Positions 52,069 to 61,960 are shown, numbered from the stretch's first letter. The stretch: DNA of 64,000 bases from Saprospiraceae bacterium (GCA_030729925.1 JANQWK010000012.1:63552-127551); one strand, 5' to 3'. The notes: a model not told the origin generated them from the sequence alone. Numbers and translations are program-made.

Positions 52069-54954
52069 TTAATCTTCCTGTCTTTCATACATCTCCATAG
52101 GCGGGCAGGTACACACCAGGTGTCGGTCGCCATACGCATTGTTAATTCTGCTGATGGAAGGCCAGAACTTGTGTCCGTGTCTCAACCAAGGCAGTGGATA
52201 TGCCGCCTTTTCCCGGCTGTAGGGATACTGCCAGTCGTCAGCGGTAACAATCTGCACCGTATGAGGTGCATTCTTGAGCACATTGGATTCCGGATCCCCT
52301 TCGCCGCGGGCAACTTCGTCAATTTCGTGTCTGATTTGGATCATCGCTTCGCAAAAACGATCCAGCTCGTCTTTCGCTTCGCTCTCTGTAGGCTCGATCA
52401 TGATCGTATCGGGTACCGGCCAGGAAAGCGTTGGCGCGTGGAAACCGTAGTCCATCAGTCGCTTGGCTACATCTTCTGCCCCGGCGATAGGTTTGAACGG
52501 ACGAATATCCACGATCAACTCGTGGGCAGATCTTCCGTTGGCACCTACATACAGCACATTGTAGTACTTTTCCAGTTTGGATTTGATGTAGTTCGCATTC
52601 AAGATAGCGTATTTGGTCGCATTGGTCACCCCGTCGGCTCCCAGCATTCGGATATAAGCATAGGAAATCAGCAGGATGCTGGCACTGCCCCAAGGGGCTG
52701 CAGAAACAGCCGGAATACCCTGTTCGCCTCCAACCTCTACCAGTGGGTGTTTGGGCAGGAAGGGAGCCAGGCTATCGTTCACGCAGATAGGCCCCATACC
52801 CGGACCGCCGCCACCGTGTGGAATGGCAAAAGTCTTGTGTAGGTTCAGGTGACACACATCTGCATGAATAGCACCCGGGCTGGTCAAGCCCACCTGTGCA
52901 TTCATATTGGCGCCGTCCATATACACCTTACCGCCATACTCATGAATCACATCACAAATTTCGCGGATGGCAATTTCAAAAACGCCGTGGGTGGAAGGAT
53001 AAGTCACCATCAGGCAGGAGAGCGTCTCCCGGTATTTTTCTGCCTTGCTTTTCAAATCCTCGAAGTCAATATTCCCCTGGTCGTCGCACTGAACCACCAC
53101 CACTTCCATACCGGCCATAACGGCGCTTGCGGGATTCGTTCCGTGAGCAGAAGAAGGGATCAGGGCAACATTGCGGTGATGATCGCCCCTTGACTCGTGG
53201 TAAGCCCGGATGGTCATCAAACCTGCATATTCACCCTGTGCACCGGAATTGGGTTGCAGGGAGCAGGCGGTAAAGCCGGTCACTTCGCAGAGGTATTGTT
53301 CCAATTCCAGGAAGATCTTCTGGTAGCCTTTGGCCTGATCTACCGGCACGAAGGGGTGCAGGTTGGCAAAAGCGGGCCAGCTCACGGGGATCAGTTCCGT
53401 AGCAGCATTCAGTTTCATGGTACAAGATCCCAGCGGGATCATCGCGTGCATGAGCGAAAGGTCTTTATTTTCCAACTGCTTGATATACCGCATCATTTTA
53501 GACTCGGTATGATAGCTGTTGAACACCGGGTGCGTCAGGAACTCGGAAGTCCTGCGCAACTCGGCCGGGATAGCAGCCTGGTGGAGGTGTTGTGGATCGG
53601 GCGTAACGCTTTTGGCGACAGCCTGGGCAAAAACCTGCACCAGTTCGGTCAAATCCTTCCAGCTCAGGGTCTCATCGAGGGTCAACTGCACGGTATCCTC
53701 GGTATAGTGGAAGTTGATGCCATTATCGAGTGCCAGGGTTCTGATGTTTTCCCGAACGGGGGGCGTCACCACTACCGACAAGGTATCGAAGTAGCTTTGA
53801 TTTTTGAGTGAATAGCCCAGTTGTTCCAGGTGGGCAGCCAGGTTGGCGGTCATTTTATGCACCCGGACGGCAATCGCGCGGATACCATCGGGGCCGTGAT
53901 ACACTGCGTACATGCTCGCCATGATAGCCAGCAGGGCCTGTGCCGTACAAATATTGGAAGTCGCCTTTTCCCGGCGGATATGCTGCTCGCGCGTCTGAAG
54001 CGCCATGCGAAGCGCTCTTTTCTCATGCGCGTCCACAGAAACCCCGATGATCCGGCCGGGGATCAATCGTTTGAAGTCTTCGCGGGTCGCGAAAAACGCT
54101 GCGTGGGGACCACCGTAGCCCATGGGAACGCCAAAGCGCTGGGTATTGCCCACCACGGCATCTGCGCCCCACTCGCCCGGAGGCGTAAGCAGTGCCAGGC
54201 TCAGGATATCGGCGGCAACAATGACGTAGATTCCTTTTTCTCTGGCCTTTTCGACGGTCGCACGGAAATCCTCTACGCGACCATCCATGCCGGGATACTG
54301 CAGCAGCATCGCAAAGACCTTGTCATTGTCGAGGTCAAAACCGTGCCAATCCTGCACTTTTACCTCGATATCCAAGGGCGCTGAGCGGGTGTGGAGCACA
54401 TCAATCGTCTGTGGAAAAACATTGCTGTCCACCAGCAGCACGTTGGCGACATCAGCCTTAGCCCGTTTGTTGCGCAACGCAAAAAACAAGTGCATGGCCT
54501 CTGCGGCAGAAGTGCCCTCGTCGAGCAGGGAAGCATTGGCAATCGGCAGACCGGTAAGATCGCTCACCATGGTCTGAAAATTGAGCAATGCCTCGAGGCG
54601 ACCCTGTGCAATTTCAGCCTGATAAGGCGTGTATTGGGTGTACCAGCCCGGATTTTGGAAGATATTGCGCAGAATCACGGAAGGCGTGATGGTGCCGTAG
54701 TAGCCCAGGCCGATATACGATCGGTACAATTTGTTCAGGGCAGCGGTCTCCTGCAGTTCATGCAGAAAATCGAACTCTGACTGGGCATCCGGAAGGTTGA
54801 GCTTCTCGTGTACCCGGATATTGGCCGGAACCGTCTCATCTATGAGTTGGTCCAGGCTATCGGCCCCAATCACTTGGAGCATGGCATGTAGCTCCTCGGG
54901 ATTGGGACCTATATGTCTTGTTTCAAAACGATCGAATCTCTCGAAATGGCTCAT
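52069..54954 (-). CDS. gcvP: Glycine dehydrogenase (decarboxylating), P protein
   Basis: 961 residues, full length. The N-terminal half starts FETRHIGPNPEELHAML and the C-terminal half carries the PLP-lysine segment HLNLHKTFAIPHGGGGPGMGPI. Other landmarks are GYYGTITPSVILRNI and NSGAQGEYAGLMTIRAYH. The P protein decarboxylates glycine and passes the aminomethyl group to the lipoyl H protein of the glycine cleavage system; gcvT and gcvH are not in this window. Monocistronic, ending at a strong terminator. Confidence 0.97.
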   Translation of the reverse strand: MSHFERFDRFETRHIGPNPEELHAMLQVIGADSLDQLIDETVPANIRVHEKLNLPDAQSEFDFLHELQETAALNKLYRSYIGLGYYGTITPSVILRNIFQNPGWYTQYTPYQAEIAQGRLEALLNFQTMVSDLTGLPIANASLLDEGTSAAEAMHLFFALRNKRAKADVANVLLVDSNVFPQTIDVLHTRSAPLDIEVKVQDWHGFDLDNDKVFAMLLQYPGMDGRVEDFRATVEKAREKGIYVIVAADILSLALLTPPGEWGADAVVGNTQRFGVPMGYGGPHAAFFATREDFKRLIPGRIIGVSVDAHEKRALRMALQTREQHIRREKATSNICTAQALLAIMASMYAVYHGPDGIRAIAVRVHKMTANLAAHLEQLGYSLKNQSYFDTLSVVVTPPVRENIRTLALDNGINFHYTEDTVQLTLDETLSWKDLTELVQVFAQAVAKSVTPDPQHLHQAAIPAELRRTSEFLTHPVFNSYHTESKMMRYIKQLENKDLSLMHAMIPLGSCTMKLNAATELIPVSWPAFANLHPFVPVDQAKGYQKIFLELEQYLCEVTGFTACSLQPNSGAQGEYAGLMTIRAYHESRGDHHRNVALIPSSAHGTNPASAVMAGMEVVVVQCDDQGNIDFEDLKSKAEKYRETLSCLMVTYPSTHGVFEIAIREICDVIHEYGGKVYMDGANMNAQVGLTSPGAIHADVCHLNLHKTFAIPHGGGGPGMGPICVNDSLAPFLPKHPLVEVGGEQGIPAVSAAPWGSASILLISYAYIRMLGADGVTNATKYAILNANYIKSKLEKYYNVLYVGANGRSAHELIVDIRPFKPIAGAEDVAKRLMDYGFHAPTLSWPVPDTIMIEPTESEAKDELDRFCEAMIQIRHEIDEVARGEGDPESNVLKNAPHTVQIVTADDWQYPYSREKAAYPLPWLRHGHKFWPSISRINNAYGDRHLVCTCPPMEMYERQED

Positions 54955-55058
54955 AAGTTTTGTCCGACAAATTTGATTAGGAAATAAATTTCAGCAAATT
55001 TATAACAAATTGATATCGGATTAACACATAAACTCAGCCTTGGTTGTTATTTTTATTG

Positions 55059-56234
55059 CTAAACCCGCTCAATGACCATCGCCGAGGCACCTCCGCCTCC
55101 GTTACAGAGTGTCGCCAGTCCATAGCGACCCTCCTGTTGGAGGATATGCGTGAGGGTTACCAAAATTCGTGCTCCTGAAGCTCCCAGCGGGTGACCCAGA
55201 CTAACCGCTCCTCCTCTGACATTGATTTTATCTTCCGGAACCCCGAGGACATCGCGGAAAGCCAGGGCTACCACCGCAAAAGCCTCATTGACTTCGAAAA
55301 CATCCACATCCTGCAAGCCCAGTCCTGCGCTCTTCAGCGCTTTGGGTGCAGCCAGGGTAGGAGCTGTGGTAAACCAGGCGGGTTCCTGTGCCGCATCGGC
55401 AAAAGAAACAATGCGCGCCAGGGGCGTAAGTCCGAGGGCCTCCATTTTTTCCCGGCTGACCAGGATCAGAGCCGCTGCTCCATCATTGATCGTAGAGGCA
55501 TTAGCGGCTGTAACGGTTCCCGTTTTGGTAAATGCGGGAGCCAGTCCGGGCATTTTATCGAAATTGACTCGGGTAAACTCTTCGTCCACCGACACCATCA
55601 GCGGGTCGCCCTTGCGCTGAGGAATCACAACCGGTGTGATCTCCTTCGCAAAGTGACCCTTTTCGGTAGCGGCAGCTGCCAGTTGGTACGAACGGATGGC
55701 ATAGCGATCCTGCTCTTCCCTGCTGATCCCATATTTTTCGGCCGTGCGATCGGCAAAAACCCCCATCGCTTCGTGATCGTAGGCATCCAGTAAACCATCT
55801 CTCGACAGACCGTCCACCAGCTGAACATCCCCGTATTTAGCTCCCCAGCGGTTTTTCGTAGCATAATATGGAATATTGGACATGCTCTCCATGCCGCCGC
55901 AAACCACCACCTCGTTGTGCCCCAGTTGAATACTCTGTGCAGCGAGCATGGTCGCCTTCAAGCCGGACGAACACACCTTATTGACGGTCGTACAAGGCAC
56001 CTCGTATCCGATGCCCGCACCCAGGGCTGCCTGTCGAGCAGGAGCTTGACCCAGGTTGGACGACACCACGTTGCCAAAATACACCTCATCCACCTCAGCA
56101 GGATCCAGTCCGCATTGTCCCAGTGCTCCCCGAATAGCCGTACTGCCCAGTTCAACGGCACTCACGCTTGCAAGGCACCCGCCAAAACTTCCCAGTGGGG
56201 TGCGGGTGGCAGCTACAATAAAAACTTCTCTCAT
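55059..56234 (-). CDS. Acetyl-CoA acetyltransferase (thiolase)
   Basis: 391 residues from MREVFIVAATRTPLGSFGG, the standard thiolase start; the frame extends upstream without conservation. Acyl-accepting Cys in NKVCSSGLKA, NEAFAVVALAF, the His in GGAVSLGHPLGASGAR, and the second Cys in LCNGGGGASAMVIE are all present. Condenses two acetyl-CoA or cleaves acetoacetyl-CoA. Monocistronic by spacing. Biosynthetic against degradative role cannot be decided. Confidence 0.92.
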   Translation of the reverse strand: MREVFIVAATRTPLGSFGGCLASVSAVELGSTAIRGALGQCGLDPAEVDEVYFGNVVSSNLGQAPARQAALGAGIGYEVPCTTVNKVCSSGLKATMLAAQSIQLGHNEVVVCGGMESMSNIPYYATKNRWGAKYGDVQLVDGLSRDGLLDAYDHEAMGVFADRTAEKYGISREEQDRYAIRSYQLAAAATEKGHFAKEITPVVIPQRKGDPLMVSVDEEFTRVNFDKMPGLAPAFTKTGTVTAANASTINDGAAALILVSREKMEALGLTPLARIVSFADAAQEPAWFTTAPTLAAPKALKSAGLGLQDVDVFEVNEAFAVVALAFRDVLGVPEDKINVRGGAVSLGHPLGASGARILVTLTHILQQEGRYGLATLCNGGGGASAMVIERV

Positions 56235-56580
56235 GATTTGGTTTTGATTGGTTTTTGCAAATATAAGATTCTGCGGGCAAATCTGGCACCCGCCATAACC
56301 CCTATCTCCACCCAACCATTTTTAACCCCTATGGACTTTGCATCGCCAAAAACATGTGCTCGGGATCATTTTTTTTCAATTGCTCGAAATGTTGTTTTTA
56401 ACAATTTTAAACTTCTCAATTTCAATGACTAACAAGGCTGTCTAACGACCCGGGTAACCCTGTCCGATCAATTTATTCCGGGTTGACCTTCGGTAAAAAA
56501 CCATTTTTTCAGGCTTAGCACTTGCTATTACACAAAAACCACCTTATATTTGCATTCCATTCACAAATTGAATGTCACAT
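56235..56580. other. Intergenic region between thiolase and tRNA-fMet
   Basis: 346 bases. TATATTTG on the minus strand (56258-56265) is a possible -7 box for the thiolase gene, but no TTG lies at the right distance. The tRNA promoter lies at 56522-56552. No small gene of recognisable character is seen. Confidence 0.5.
56522..56552 (+). promoter_or_regulatory. Promoter of tRNA-fMet
   Basis: TTG (56522-56524), 20-base spacer, TATATTTG (56545-56552), 28 bases before the mature tRNA end. Confidence 0.75.
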
Positions 56581-56653
<73 letters not shown>

Positions 56654-56657
56654 CTAC

Positions 56658-56687
56658 AAAAGGTCAGTCTTAGGACTGGCCTTTTTT
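56658..56687 (+). terminator. Terminator of tRNA-fMet
   Basis: AAAAGGTCAGTC (56658-56669) pairs with GACTGGCCTTTT (56674-56685, one G-T pair) around a four-base loop, then T6. Confidence 0.88.
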
Positions 56688-56707
56688 GTTTTGCTCAAAA
56701 AAAAATT

Positions 56708-57367
56708 ATGGGTTTCCAGGTAAAAGTAAAAATCTGCTGTATCGCTTCCCCTCAGGAAGCGCGTTTGGCTATAGACTTTGGGGCGGATGCCTTGGGATTG
56801 GTGGGAGAGATGCCTTCCGGTCCGGGCGTGATTTCGGATGTTCGGATTCGGGAAATTGCCGAATGGGTTGCTCCGCCGGTAGCCACCTTTTTGTTGAGCA
56901 GTCAGGTGACGGCAAGGGGAATCTGTGATCATTATGGAAGGGTCCACACTTCTGCCATTCAGTTGGTGGATCAGCCTGATCCTGATGCCTATAGCGTCAT
57001 TCGCGAGACATTTCCGCATCTTAAGCTGGTTCAGGTGATTCACGTGCTGGATGAAAAGAGTGTTGAAGAGGCGATAACAGCGGCGCCTCAGGTAGATGTG
57101 TTGCTGTTGGACAGTGGAAACCCCAACTTGCAGGTGAAAGAATTGGGCGGAACGGGACGCGTCCACAATTGGGCACTCAGCCGCTTGATCCGCGAATCCG
57201 TTGATATTCCCGTTTTTTTGGCCGGAGGCCTGCACGCGGGCAATGTCCGGGCAGCGATTGATGCCGTACAGCCTTTCGGGGTAGATCTTTGCAGTGGGGT
57301 GAGAACTGGCGGACAATTGGATCCGCACAAACTCGAGGCTTTTTTTAGCAGTCTGGACAAGGGGTGA
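56708..57367 (+). CDS. trpF: Phosphoribosylanthranilate isomerase-like protein
   Basis: 219 residues of TIM-barrel type. Motifs match TrpF: KVKICCIASPQEARLA with the catalytic Cys10 (the following Gly of the usual KICG is Cys11), GADALGLVGEMPSGPG, VDVLLLDSGNP with the catalytic-type Asp, GTGRVHNWAL and VFLAGGLHAGNV, then GVDLCSGVR. Catalyses the third step of tryptophan synthesis. It stands alone, with no other trp gene nearby, so it may be a dispersed pathway gene or a diverged paralogue with another sugar-phosphate substrate. Confidence 0.8.
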   Translation: MGFQVKVKICCIASPQEARLAIDFGADALGLVGEMPSGPGVISDVRIREIAEWVAPPVATFLLSSQVTARGICDHYGRVHTSAIQLVDQPDPDAYSVIRETFPHLKLVQVIHVLDEKSVEEAITAAPQVDVLLLDSGNPNLQVKELGGTGRVHNWALSRLIRESVDIPVFLAGGLHAGNVRAAIDAVQPFGVDLCSGVRTGGQLDPHKLEAFFSSLDKG

Positions 57368-57424
57368 ATCTGGAGACAAAGCTGTACCTTGCACGGCTAA
57401 GCCAGACCAAAAAAACCTTGTGCC

Positions 57425-58510
57425 ATGCCCAAATACGAACTGCTCGAAACCATCCGAAAGTCGGAAAGACAAAGAATTGCCCGCCGCCTGTTGGATTTGA
57501 AGGAAGGGCTAAAGACACAGGTACCTGCCAAAACCCTGGACAACCTGCTGTTGGCCACTTGGAATATCCGCGAATTTGATTCGGGGAGTTTTGGCTCCCG
57601 CTCCGACGAGGCGATGTTGTATATCGCTGAAATCATTGACCATTTCGATCTGGTAGCTGTACAAGAAGTGCGGGACAATCTCGACGGCCTTTACCGACTC
57701 AAGGAAGTCCTGGGGCGCTGGTGGGACGTGATCTTCACCGATGTAACCGAAGGAACGGCGGGTAATAACGAGCGCATGGCCTTTTTGTTTGACTCCAGGA
57801 AAGTGCGCTTCGGGGGACTCTCCGGCGAGGTGGTGCTCCCGGAAGAAAAAGACGAAAATGGGCTGCTGCAGCCTGTCCGACAGTTGGTCAGAACTCCCAT
57901 GATGGTGGGCTTTAAAGCCGGCTGGTACGACTTTGTGATGGTCACCGTACATCTTATCTACGGGGAGGACAAGGCCGATGCCCCGGAGCGGGTTCGGGAA
58001 GCAGCGCTGCTGTCCGACTTTCTCGCCAAAAGAGCTGACGACCCCACCGCCTGGTCGAAAAACATGGTCCTATTGGGCGACTTCAACATCTTCCGCCCCG
58101 ATAACCTCACCTTCGAAAAGATAGCAGCCAACTTTTATATCCCGGAAGCCTTGCAAAAGCTTCCTTCCAATGTGCCTCAGGACAAACACTACGACCAGAT
58201 CGCTTTTCGATCCCCCTTCGTCAAAGAATTCAGAGACAGAATTGACTCGGGCGAACTGCACGTCCATGCAGGGGTATTCAATTGCTTCGACTTTATTTTT
58301 CGCGAAAGCGACGAACGCATCAAAACCTACCAAAACGAAATGGGGGCAGCCTACCTCACCAAGTCCAATGGAAAAATCCGCACCGAGGCAGAACGCAGCA
58401 CTTACTACAAAACCTATTGGCGCACCCACCAGATTTCTGACCACCTACCCATGTGGATCGAGATCCCCATCAACAGAAGTGTTCCCTATTTGCAAGAACT
58501 GCTAAAATGA
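57425..58510 (+). CDS. Endonuclease/exonuclease/phosphatase-fold protein
   Basis: 361 residues. EEP-fold motifs: LLLATWNIREFDSGSFG (Asn), VAVQEVRDNLDGL (metal-binding Glu), MVTVHLIYGED (His), MVLLGDFNIFRP (Asp and Asn) and ISDHLPMWIEI (terminal Asp-His). All catalytic residues of the DNase I-like superfamily are retained. Substrate could be nucleic acid, phosphoinositide-like lipid or nucleotide; no signal peptide, so cytoplasmic. Starts 57 bases after the TrpF-like gene. Confidence 0.88.
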   Translation: MPKYELLETIRKSERQRIARRLLDLKEGLKTQVPAKTLDNLLLATWNIREFDSGSFGSRSDEAMLYIAEIIDHFDLVAVQEVRDNLDGLYRLKEVLGRWWDVIFTDVTEGTAGNNERMAFLFDSRKVRFGGLSGEVVLPEEKDENGLLQPVRQLVRTPMMVGFKAGWYDFVMVTVHLIYGEDKADAPERVREAALLSDFLAKRADDPTAWSKNMVLLGDFNIFRPDNLTFEKIAANFYIPEALQKLPSNVPQDKHYDQIAFRSPFVKEFRDRIDSGELHVHAGVFNCFDFIFRESDERIKTYQNEMGAAYLTKSNGKIRTEAERSTYYKTYWRTHQISDHLPMWIEIPINRSVPYLQELLK

Positions 58511-58641
58511 CCCCCTTTTTTAACTGAATTTTAATTTTTTACCGTATTTGAAGTTAAAATTGCTAAAAACTTGAATTTCTTGTTATACTTCCGTATCTTA
58601 GTTTGGTATTTAAACTAACTTTTAATCACAAACCATAAGAT

Positions 58642-58926
58642 ATGCCAAGTTTTGAAATCAAACGCTATCGCGTGAGCAGGGAGGAAAGTTCCTCGCCGTA
58701 TGCTTACATTGTATTGACCGGGGACTCCTGGTTCAAAGCAAAAATTAATTTCGGCAAACAGCCGGCACCGGTTCGTCCGACGCAGGCCGTTGATGACCGC
58801 GGTTTTGTAGAGTTTTCCATGGATTACAAGGATCTGGAGCAGGTAGAGCGCAAGTTGAAAAGTGAAAACGGACTGAATTTGCGCTGGGGCTCCGGTGCTG
58901 GTAAACCTTTTGAACTAAGCCACTAG
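58642..58926 (+). CDS. Small conserved-looking hypothetical protein
   Basis: 94 residues, basic, no signal peptide or membrane helix. Beta-rich first half (FEIKRYRVSREESSSPYAYIVLTGDSWFKAKINFG) and a helical segment (YKDLEQVERKLKSEN). Good codon character and an A-rich ribosome-binding region support a real gene. Family not recognised. Confidence 0.6.
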   Translation: MPSFEIKRYRVSREESSSPYAYIVLTGDSWFKAKINFGKQPAPVRPTQAVDDRGFVEFSMDYKDLEQVERKLKSENGLNLRWGSGAGKPFELSH

Positions 58927-58973
58927 GCTACCGATTTTGTCAGGCAACGACTAACCCTCACATCCCTTGTGAT

Positions 58974-58996
58974 CATTCTCCGGTGATACCGGAATG
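58974..58996 (+). terminator. Possible weak terminator
   Basis: CATTC-T-CCGGT pairs with ACCGGAATG around GAT, one bulge, followed by TTTCGCGTTT. It lies 48 bases after the 94-residue gene. Confidence 0.35.
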
Positions 58997-59070
58997 TTTC
59001 GCGTTTCCCGCTCTCGACTGACCCCTACTGCCTGCAAACACGCAAATATTTGCGCAACAATAATTCCGAT

Positions 59071-59098
59071 TTGTGACCGACTTTCATAGCTATTTTTG
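59071..59098 (+). promoter_or_regulatory. Promoter of the amidohydrolase-bshB1 operon
   Basis: TTG (59071-59073), 17-base spacer, TATTTTTG (59091-59098), 48 bases before the amidohydrolase start. Confidence 0.65.
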
Positions 59099-59145
59099 TA
59101 GCTTGGTGATTGCATATTGTTTCACCTCAAATAATTCGGGAACTG

Positions 59146-60849
59146 ATGAATCGCGCATGGTTATTTTTGTTGCTGCTTATCCTGACGGCTGCTTGTCAGC
59201 AGGCCGAACAGGCGGATGTTGTTTTTACCAACGGAAAAATTTATACGGTTAATTCGGATCAGCCCTGGGTGGAGGCGCTGGCGGTCAAAGATGAGCGCAT
59301 TGTGGCCATTGGCACAGCTGATGAGGTAGCCGCCTGGCAGGGAGATGGAACAGAAGTAGTAGATCTGCAGGGGGCATTTGCGATGCCTGGTTTTATAGAG
59401 GGTCATGGTCATTTTTTGGGTCTGGGCGAGAGTTTGATGAACCTCAACTTTTTGAGATCGCGCAGCTGGCAGGAAATCATTGATGCGGTGGCGGCGGAGG
59501 TGCAGCAAAAAAAGCCGGGTGAGTGGATTACCGGTCGGGGTTGGCACCAGGAAAAATGGCAGGAGATTGTAGAGAATACGGTTTTGGGGTATCCATATCA
59601 TCACGAGTTGAGTGCAGTATCCCCTGACAATCCGGTAATTTTGCGGCACGCGAGCGGTCATGGTTCTTTTGCGAATGCCAAAGCCATGGAAATTGCAGGA
59701 GTGTCGCGTGAAACGCCGAATCCTTCCGGAGGGGAGATTGTGCGGGACTCGAGGGGAGAGGTGATCGGGATGTTTGAGGAGACTGCCCAGCGCCTGATTA
59801 CCCGTGCCTATAGTGAGTACCTGGATTCCCTTTCTGAGGACGAGCGCGAGGAGCGATGGATGCGGGCGGTGACTTTGGCCGAGGAGGAGTGTCTGAAAAA
59901 CGGGATTACTTCTTTTCAGGATGCGGGGACTGCCTTGGAGGACATTCTGAAACTGAGGGATTTGGCAGAGAAAGGAGAACTGGATGTCCGACTTTGGGCG
60001 ATGATTCGCAATTCCAGTGAGTTCCTGCAGGACAAACTGGATGGTTTTCCGATTATCAATGCAGGTAACCACTATTTCACCTCCCGTGCCATGAAGGTTT
60101 CCATAGACGGCGCACTTGGGCCTTTCGGGGCTTGGTTGCTGGAGTCCTATGCCGACAAGCCCAATTTTGTAGGACAAAATACCACCCCCGTTCCGGAGGT
60201 AGAAAATTTGGCCAAATTGGCCATGGCGCATGGCATGCAGTTTTGTGCCCATGCCATTGGCGACCGGGCCAACCGGGAGGTATTGGATATTTTCGAACGA
60301 AATTTCAAGGAAAATTCCGATAAAAAAGATCTTCGCTGGCGTATTGAGCACGCCCAGCATTTGCACCCCGATGATATTCCGCGTTTTGGCCAGCTGGGCG
60401 TGATTGCGTCCATGCAGGGCATTCACTGTACCTCCGATGCCCCTTTTGTAGAAAAGCGATTGGGTTATGAGCGAGCCGTCGAGGGCGCTTATGTGTGGCG
60501 CTCGCTACTCGAGACAGGCGCCGTGGTGACCAATGGTACAGATGCTCCGGTGGAGGAAGTCAATCCTTTTGAGAGTCTGTATGCTACGGTTACCCGCAAG
60601 CGATCCGATACGGGTTTTGAGTTTTTTCCCGACCAAAAACTGACCCGTGAGGAGGGGATCTACTCCTACACGATGGCCTGTGCTTACTCGGCTTTCGAGG
60701 AAAAGGACAAGGGATCTCTGGAGTTGGGCAAATTAGCGGATATGGTGGTCCTCAGCAAGGATTTGCTGGCTTGTACCGATGAAGAGATCTTGGACACGGA
60801 GGTGCTGATGACGATCGTAGGGGGCAACATCAAATACGCAAAGGAATAA
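59146..60849 (+). CDS. Amidohydrolase family 3 lipoprotein (YtcJ-like)
   Basis: 567 residues from MNRAWLFLLLL. Lipobox LTAAC (Cys17). Metal-dependent hydrolase motifs: GFIEGHGHFLGLG (His-x-His), ISVDGALGPFGAWL-type segment (KVSIDGALGPFGA), CAHAIGDRANREVLD, WRIEHAQHLHPDDI, and GTDAPVEEVNPFESLYATVTR with the late Asp. This is the long-chain amidohydrolase group containing N-substituted formamide deformylases and YtcJ; substrate unknown. Probably periplasmic and membrane-anchored. bshB1 starts two bases after its stop. Confidence 0.87.
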   Translation: MNRAWLFLLLLILTAACQQAEQADVVFTNGKIYTVNSDQPWVEALAVKDERIVAIGTADEVAAWQGDGTEVVDLQGAFAMPGFIEGHGHFLGLGESLMNLNFLRSRSWQEIIDAVAAEVQQKKPGEWITGRGWHQEKWQEIVENTVLGYPYHHELSAVSPDNPVILRHASGHGSFANAKAMEIAGVSRETPNPSGGEIVRDSRGEVIGMFEETAQRLITRAYSEYLDSLSEDEREERWMRAVTLAEEECLKNGITSFQDAGTALEDILKLRDLAEKGELDVRLWAMIRNSSEFLQDKLDGFPIINAGNHYFTSRAMKVSIDGALGPFGAWLLESYADKPNFVGQNTTPVPEVENLAKLAMAHGMQFCAHAIGDRANREVLDIFERNFKENSDKKDLRWRIEHAQHLHPDDIPRFGQLGVIASMQGIHCTSDAPFVEKRLGYERAVEGAYVWRSLLETGAVVTNGTDAPVEEVNPFESLYATVTRKRSDTGFEFFPDQKLTREEGIYSYTMACAYSAFEEKDKGSLELGKLADMVVLSKDLLACTDEEILDTEVLMTIVGGNIKYAKE

Positions 60850-60851
60850 CC

Positions 60852-61583
60852 ATGAAGGTGGACATATTGGCCGTTGGAGTACATCCGGATGATGTGGAAT
60901 TGAGTTGCAGTGGTACGCTGCTGCGCCATATTGCAGGGGGTAAGTCTGTGGGTTTGTTGGATTTGACCCGCGGAGAACTGGGGACCCGGGGCAATGCCGA
61001 GATCCGAACCCGGGAGGCCATGCACGCTGCCGAACTGATGGGTGCTGCCTTCCGATGGAACCTCGATATGGCAGACGGCTTTTTTACCCCAAGCGAGGAA
61101 AACTTGCGCAAGATCATTGGGGCTGTCCGAGCGGCTCGCCCCACAGTGGTCTTGGCCAACGCATTGGAAGACCGGCATCCGGATCATGGTCGTGCTGCCA
61201 AATTGGTTAGGGAGGCTTGTTTTTACGCCGGACTGGCAAAAATTGAGACCTTAGGAGCAGATGGGGTGTCCCAGGCACACTGGAGGCCGCAGGCCGTGTA
61301 TCACTACATCCAGGACTACGACCTGAAGCCCGATTTCGTGGTGGACATTGAGCCCTATATCGAGCGAAAATTTGAATTGATACGGGCGTTTAGTTCGCAG
61401 TTTTATGTACCTGAGGTAGCGGATTATGCCGGCGAACTATCTTCGCCCATTTCGGGCAGAGATTTTATGGAATTTTTGCGGGGGAAAGCCCGTGCGCTGG
61501 GTCGCCCTGCCGGATATGAATTTGCCGAAGGCTTTAACACTGCGAGAAGTCCGGGAGTCTCGGATCTGTTCGACTTGGTTTAG
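60852..61583 (+). CDS. bshB1: Bacillithiol biosynthesis deacetylase BshB1
   Basis: 243 residues, PIG-L/LmbE deacetylase fold. Zinc motif VGVHPDDVELSCSGTL (9-24) and EDRHPDHGRAAKLVREACFYAGL are close to characterised BshB1 proteins, as is SQFYVPEVADYAGELSSPISGRDFMEFL. It removes the acetyl group from GlcNAc-malate to give GlcN-malate in bacillithiol synthesis, a thiol pathway known in Bacillota, Deinococcota and many Bacteroidota. bshA and bshC are not in the window. Ends with a four-base convergent overlap with the next gene. Confidence 0.93.
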   Translation: MKVDILAVGVHPDDVELSCSGTLLRHIAGGKSVGLLDLTRGELGTRGNAEIRTREAMHAAELMGAAFRWNLDMADGFFTPSEENLRKIIGAVRAARPTVVLANALEDRHPDHGRAAKLVREACFYAGLAKIETLGADGVSQAHWRPQAVYHYIQDYDLKPDFVVDIEPYIERKFELIRAFSSQFYVPEVADYAGELSSPISGRDFMEFLRGKARALGRPAGYEFAEGFNTARSPGVSDLFDLV

Positions 61584-61960
61584 GGGTAGTTGTATTTACC
61601 TTCCAGTCTTTCGACATATTGAACTTCCCCCAGTCTTATTTTGATGGGGATGCGGGTGCGTTTTTCCAATTGCACCTCCACCTTGCAGAAAAAGCCCAGA
61701 TCCTCATAGGCATATACCAGGGGAATGTGTGGTCTTTGGCGGGTAGTTTCCTGCTGCCATCCGATTGTCGGAAGTGCCAGGCGGAACGGAAGCACAGAAA
61801 GTGCAGGGAGAATTTCTTTTTTCCGCAGCGCGGGGATAGACCTGCCTTGAATCAAATAGCTGTCCTGCTGAGCCTGGAGTGGAATGCCCCAAACAACCAT
61901 AGCGAAGACAAAAAGCTTATGCCGGTTCTGCCGGAGGAGCCTGTTTTTTGCTGCCAGCAT
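61580..61960 (-). CDS. Small exported hypothetical protein
   Basis: 126 residues from MLAAKNRLLRQNRHKLFVFA. A signal sequence ends near VWGIPLQAQ. The mature part is basic and beta-like (YLIQGRSIPALRKKEILP, VEVQLEKRTRIPIKIRLGEVQYVERLEGKYNYP). The last motif, GEVQYVxxLEGK, recurs in small Bacteroidota exported proteins, but I cannot name a family. The chosen start overlaps the 3' end of the methyltransferase gene by 44 bases; a start inside MVVWG is possible. Confidence 0.55.
   Translation of the reverse strand: MLAAKNRLLRQNRHKLFVFAMVVWGIPLQAQQDSYLIQGRSIPALRKKEILPALSVLPFRLALPTIGWQQETTRQRPHIPLVYAYEDLGFFCKVEVQLEKRTRIPIKIRLGEVQYVERLEGKYNYP

Noticed and set aside
56708-56770. Possible loss of TrpF catalysis because KICG reads KICC
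   Set aside because: The catalytic Cys itself is kept and only the following Gly differs; the Asp and phosphate-binding loops are present.
59161-60426. Minus-strand open frame of 421 codons within the amidohydrolase gene
   Set aside because: Antisense shadow with no signal, motif or ribosome-binding context.
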